DNA from: an uncultured Propionivibrio sp.
Lineage (GTDB): Bacteria > Pseudomonadota > Gammaproteobacteria > Burkholderiales > Rhodocyclaceae
Assembly (NCBI GenBank): GCA_938040985.1
Contig: CALHZD010000022.1
Span: forward strand, 1 to 17,041
DNA: 17,041 nucleotides
Direction: 5' to 3'
Under the pieces are notes generated by a model. The model worked only from the letters and a program-made list of their open reading frames with translations. It did no database searches and had not been told where the DNA came from. How positions within the stretch are numbered: position 1 is the stretch's first letter; every line of letters begins with the position of its first letter. Positions 14,617 through 17,041 of the stretch are shown piece by piece. Made by a program: the position numbers and the translations under genes.

Positions 14617-15710
14617 GAATGCGCCTCCGCGAGGATTTCGCCGTCGAACCAATGCACCTCGTCAAGCGTGACATGGCAGGTTTCGCCTTCTGCGAACAGC
14701 AAGCCGCCGGCCACGGCCTCGTGACTGGGCAGCGCCGCCCGCACCGGCGCGCCGGCAATGTCGATCAGGTAGTCGATCTGCGCGCCGAGGAAACTGGCGC
14801 GGCGGATCGTCGCCGGCAGCGCACGGCCGTCGGCGCTGTCGCGGGCCAGCGACATATCGCCCGGCCGAAAACCGGCCGTCACGCGCTCGCCGGCGCTATC
14901 CGGAGGCGCGCCGCGCCAGCGTAGCGGCGAATCGCCGACCGTCCAGCCGCCGTCCGCCGCGCGCTTGAGCGGCAGCAGGTTGGCAAGGCCGAGAAAGCGG
15001 AACACAAAATCGTCGGCCGGCTGTTCATAGACTTCTTGCGGCGTGCCGATCTGGCGTAGTTTGCCGGCCGCATCCATGATGGCGACGCGATCGGCGATGG
15101 CCAGCGCGATTTCCTGATCGTGCGTGACATACAGGATCGTAATGCCGAGTTTTTGTTGCAGCGCCTTGATCTCGAAGCGCATTTCCTCGCGCAGGTTGGC
15201 GTCGAGGTTGTTCAGCGGCTCGTCGAGCAGCAGCAGGCGGGGCTCCGAGATCAGCGCCCGCGCCAGAGCGACGCGCTGCTGCTGGCCGCCGGAGAGCTGT
15301 GAAGGCAGGCGGTCTTCAAGACCGCCCAGTCCGACGAGGCCGACCGCGCGCAGCGTGCGCTCACGCAATGCGTCGGCCGGCGTTTTAGCCAGTTTCAACG
15401 GGTAGGCGACATTATCGAACACGCTCATGTGCGGCCAGACGGCGTACTCCTGAAAGACCATGCCCAGGTCGCGCCGATCGGGCGGCAGCATTTCTCCGCC
15501 GGCTTCCGCGACGCGCTGGCCGCCGATGGCGATGGCGCCGCTGTCGGGCGCTTCAAAGCCGGCGATCAGGCGCAGCAGCACCGTTTTGCCGCAGCCCGAC
15601 GGGCCGAGCAGCGTAAAGCATTCGCCGTTGTGGACGTCGAGCGACAAGTCGTTGAAAACCGTCTTGTCGCCGTACCGTTTGCTCAATGAGCTCAGTTGAA
15701 TGTCGGCCAT
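14613..15710 (-). CDS. ABC importer ATP-binding protein (first ATPase)
   Basis: Cytoplasmic ATPase of 365 residues and a paralogue of the second ATPase in the operon. Walker A is GPSGCGKT (36-43), Q-loop VFQEYAVWPH (85-94), signature LSGGQQQ (139-145), Walker B LLLLDEP (159-165), and H-loop His197 in THDQ. A TOBE-like C-terminal region covers about 235-355. After the H-loop the sequence reads EIALAIADR in place of the common xEAMALADR. The start at 15710 lies 25 nt after the binding-protein stop and has no strong ribosome site. Its stop overlaps the permease start (ATGA), which points to coupled translation. Together the two ATPases probably serve the one fused permease. Confidence 0.93.
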   Translation of the reverse strand: MADIQLSSLSKRYGDKTVFNDLSLDVHNGECFTLLGPSGCGKTVLLRLIAGFEAPDSGAIAIGGQRVAEAGGEMLPPDRRDLGMVFQEYAVWPHMSVFDNVAYPLKLAKTPADALRERTLRAVGLVGLGGLEDRLPSQLSGGQQQRVALARALISEPRLLLLDEPLNNLDANLREEMRFEIKALQQKLGITILYVTHDQEIALAIADRVAIMDAAGKLRQIGTPQEVYEQPADDFVFRFLGLANLLPLKRAADGGWTVGDSPLRWRGAPPDSAGERVTAGFRPGDMSLARDSADGRALPATIRRASFLGAQIDYLIDIAGAPVRAALPSHEAVAGGLLFAEGETCHVTLDEVHWFDGEILAEAHS

Positions 15711-15735
15711 AGCGTAGTTCGTCGTTGAGCCGGCG

Positions 15736-16749
15736 TTATTTCTGCATGATTTCGGAGAACTTCTTAATCGTGGCCTCTTTTTCGGCCATGATTTGCTGGT
15801 AGTCGATCTTGATGGCGCGCTTCATCGCATCCTGCGCCGAAGGCAGCTTATAGCGTTCGGGCGTCTGCACGTCGGTGCGCACCGGCAGCGTGCCTTCATT
15901 GGCGATGATCGTCTGCCCTTCCTTGGACAGCAGGAAGTCGACGAATTTCTTGGCGGCGTCGACGTTGGCGCTGTTCTTCAGAATGGCGACTGGGCTGGGG
16001 ATGAGCAGCATTTCCTGCGGATAGGCCAGCGCCAGCGTCGCGCCCTTGCCGATTTTGTCGAGCGTGATGTAATCGACGCCGAGGCTGGCGACAAGATCGC
16101 CGGAAGCGGTGTCATCGACGACCTGCCCGGCGCCTTTGCCGACCTTGGCGCCGTTGGCGCGCAGCGCTTCAAAATAATTCCAGCCGAAGGTTTTCGAAAG
16201 CATGGCGACGCTCATATAAGCGGTTCCCGACAGCGCCGGGTTGGCGATGCCGAAGGCGCGTTTGTAGGCCGGCTTCTTGAGGTCATCCCAGGTTTTCGGC
16301 GCTTCCTTGACAAAGCGGGTGTTGTAAGCGATGCCCAGCGTGCCCAGGCGGGCGGCGGTAAACGAGCCGTCGTAATCGGGCAGCGGGTTGAGCAGCGACT
16401 TGAACTCGGCCGGCGTGTATTGCAGCAGCAAGCCCTGCGCTTTCATCTGATAAAAATCCGGCACTTCGCTGGTCCACAATACGTCGGCGAGAATCTTGCC
16501 GGATTCGCGCTCGGCCGCGATTTTTGCCATCAGCTTGCCGGCGCCGGCCGATTGCGCATCGACTTTGATGTCGGGATATTTTTCGGTGAAAGCGGCCCTG
16601 ACCTTACCGATGATCGATTCCTTCATCGAGGTGTAGACGAACAGCTTCTGCTCGGCGAAGGCGCTGGTCGACAGGGACAGCGACAGCGCCGCAATGGCAG
16701 CGCACAGGCAGGGGCGCTTGGTGAATTTCGTAAATTGTGAGAAACGCAT
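15736..16749 (-). CDS. ABC importer substrate-binding protein (Fe3+/AEP-type family)
   Basis: Periplasmic binding protein of 337 residues with a signal peptide (1-32, ending STSAFA before EQKLFVYTS). The mature part has the layout of the family that includes FbpA/AfuA iron-binding and PhnS-type proteins: LFVYTSMKE at the start, ADVLWTSEVPDF, a GTLGIAYNT hinge block, GVDYITLDKIGKGATLALAYPQE, and the C-terminal AAKKFVDFLLSKEGQ. The adjacent Tyr-Tyr pair typical of FbpA iron sites is absent, so iron is not assured; a phosphonate or other anion is possible. The start at 16749 is set by AGGAG 6 nt upstream; the frame extends to 16809 without support. First gene of the importer operon, with a consensus TATAAT about 50 nt upstream. 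Confidence 0.92.
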   Translation of the reverse strand: MRFSQFTKFTKRPCLCAAIAALSLSLSTSAFAEQKLFVYTSMKESIIGKVRAAFTEKYPDIKVDAQSAGAGKLMAKIAAERESGKILADVLWTSEVPDFYQMKAQGLLLQYTPAEFKSLLNPLPDYDGSFTAARLGTLGIAYNTRFVKEAPKTWDDLKKPAYKRAFGIANPALSGTAYMSVAMLSKTFGWNYFEALRANGAKVGKGAGQVVDDTASGDLVASLGVDYITLDKIGKGATLALAYPQEMLLIPSPVAILKNSANVDAAKKFVDFLLSKEGQTIIANEGTLPVRTDVQTPERYKLPSAQDAMKRAIKIDYQQIMAEKEATIKKFSEIMQK

Positions 16750-16798
16750 GGAAATCTCCTTTCCTGATCGGTTCATAAGGGGCAAGCCAACCTGGCGG

Positions 16799-16828
16799 AT
16801 TATAGGCATGAAGGCCGGCCGGATGGAA
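16799..16828 (-). promoter_or_regulatory. Candidate promoter of the ABC importer operon
   Basis: On the minus strand a perfect TATAAT (-10) occupies 16804-16799, about 50 nt before the binding-protein start. A weak -35 candidate, TTCCAT, lies at 16828-16823 with an 18-nt spacer. The leader would be roughly 40-45 nt. The -35 match is poor, so an activator may be needed if this is the promoter. Confidence 0.45.
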
Positions 16829-16834
16829 GCGGCG

Positions 16835-16880
16835 GCCGCCTTGTCTTTGGCAACGTCGAGCCGCTCTTTGAGCCGCTATG
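16835..16880. repeat. Palindromic element, half copy (C)
   Basis: GCCGCCTTGTCTTTGGCAA followed by GAGCCGCT twice and ending GCTATG. It corresponds to the right half of the full element at 1681-1785, with a short internal duplication. As with the other two copies it sits directly beside a palindrome array. Confidence 0.55.
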
Positions 16881-16894
16881 TAAGGGGCGGAAGA

Positions 16895-17038
16895 CCTACC
16901 CAGAAACCCAAGTGAATAAAGTCTCCTTTGCTGGGTAAAGCCACATAACGAGTTTCCCATCGCTGAAGCCCGCGTAAATAAGGCGTTTGCGGGCATGCTC
17001 CTTTGGAGCCCTTATAAATAAAGGGCTTCAGGGCAGGG
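16895..17038. repeat. Palindrome array IV, cut by the window end
   Basis: Three units of the same family as arrays I-III. The first has perfect 7-bp outer arms TACCCAG (16897-16903) and CTGGGTA (16931-16937). A second covers about 16962-16998 (GCCCGCGTAAATAAGGCG inside), and a third about 16994-17036, with CCCTTATAAATAAAGGGC at its centre. The last is close in sequence to units at 1191-1230 and 1917-1954. The array may continue past the window. Confidence 0.7.
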
Positions 17039-17041
17039 GCA

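Noticed and set aside
15793..16740. 315-residue plus-strand frame opposite the binding protein
   Set aside because: It is antisense to the binding protein, with low-complexity composition and no ribosome site seen.

Overview
The window is a piece of a high-GC chromosome, most likely from a betaproteobacterium (Burkholderiales, Rhodocyclales or a relative). That placement rests on GC-rich codon use, a small glycine- and cysteine-rich protein of a type I associate with betaproteobacteria, and hairpin repeats common in those genomes. It is an inference, not a database result. No rRNA, tRNA or CRISPR array was seen.

Layout, left to right. An aldo/keto reductase (81-1067, minus) is followed by about 1.7 kb with no gene (1068-2758). 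That stretch is packed with repeats: arrays of roughly 40-nt imperfect palindromes, a cluster of perfect hairpins, a 100-bp palindromic element and a 150-bp MITE-like element. Next come a zinc metallopeptidase of the YpfJ family with a coupled small Cys-rich protein (minus), a divergent 80-residue hypothetical gene, RNA 2',3'-cyclic phosphodiesterase thpR (plus), and a long-form phosphate acetyltransferase pta (minus) with no ackA beside it. After these lie an exported protein made of two fused cyclase-family domains (minus) and an exported hypothetical protein (plus).

A low-GC island at about 10.69-11.6 kb holds two overlapping genes: a Tlde1/DUF2778-type L,D-transpeptidase-like effector and a secreted DUF2195-like protein. 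They look like an orphan type VI secretion effector and its immunity protein. The right third (11836-16749, minus) is one four-gene ABC importer operon, ordered binding protein, ATPase, fused double permease, second ATPase. Its upstream flank carries the same palindromic repeats as the left part of the window.

The main points of interest are the palindrome arrays, whose outer stem sequence changes while pairing is kept and one of which is duplicated as a block; the double cyclase with complementary, incomplete metal motifs; the Tlde1/DUF2195 pair; and the importer with two different ATPases.
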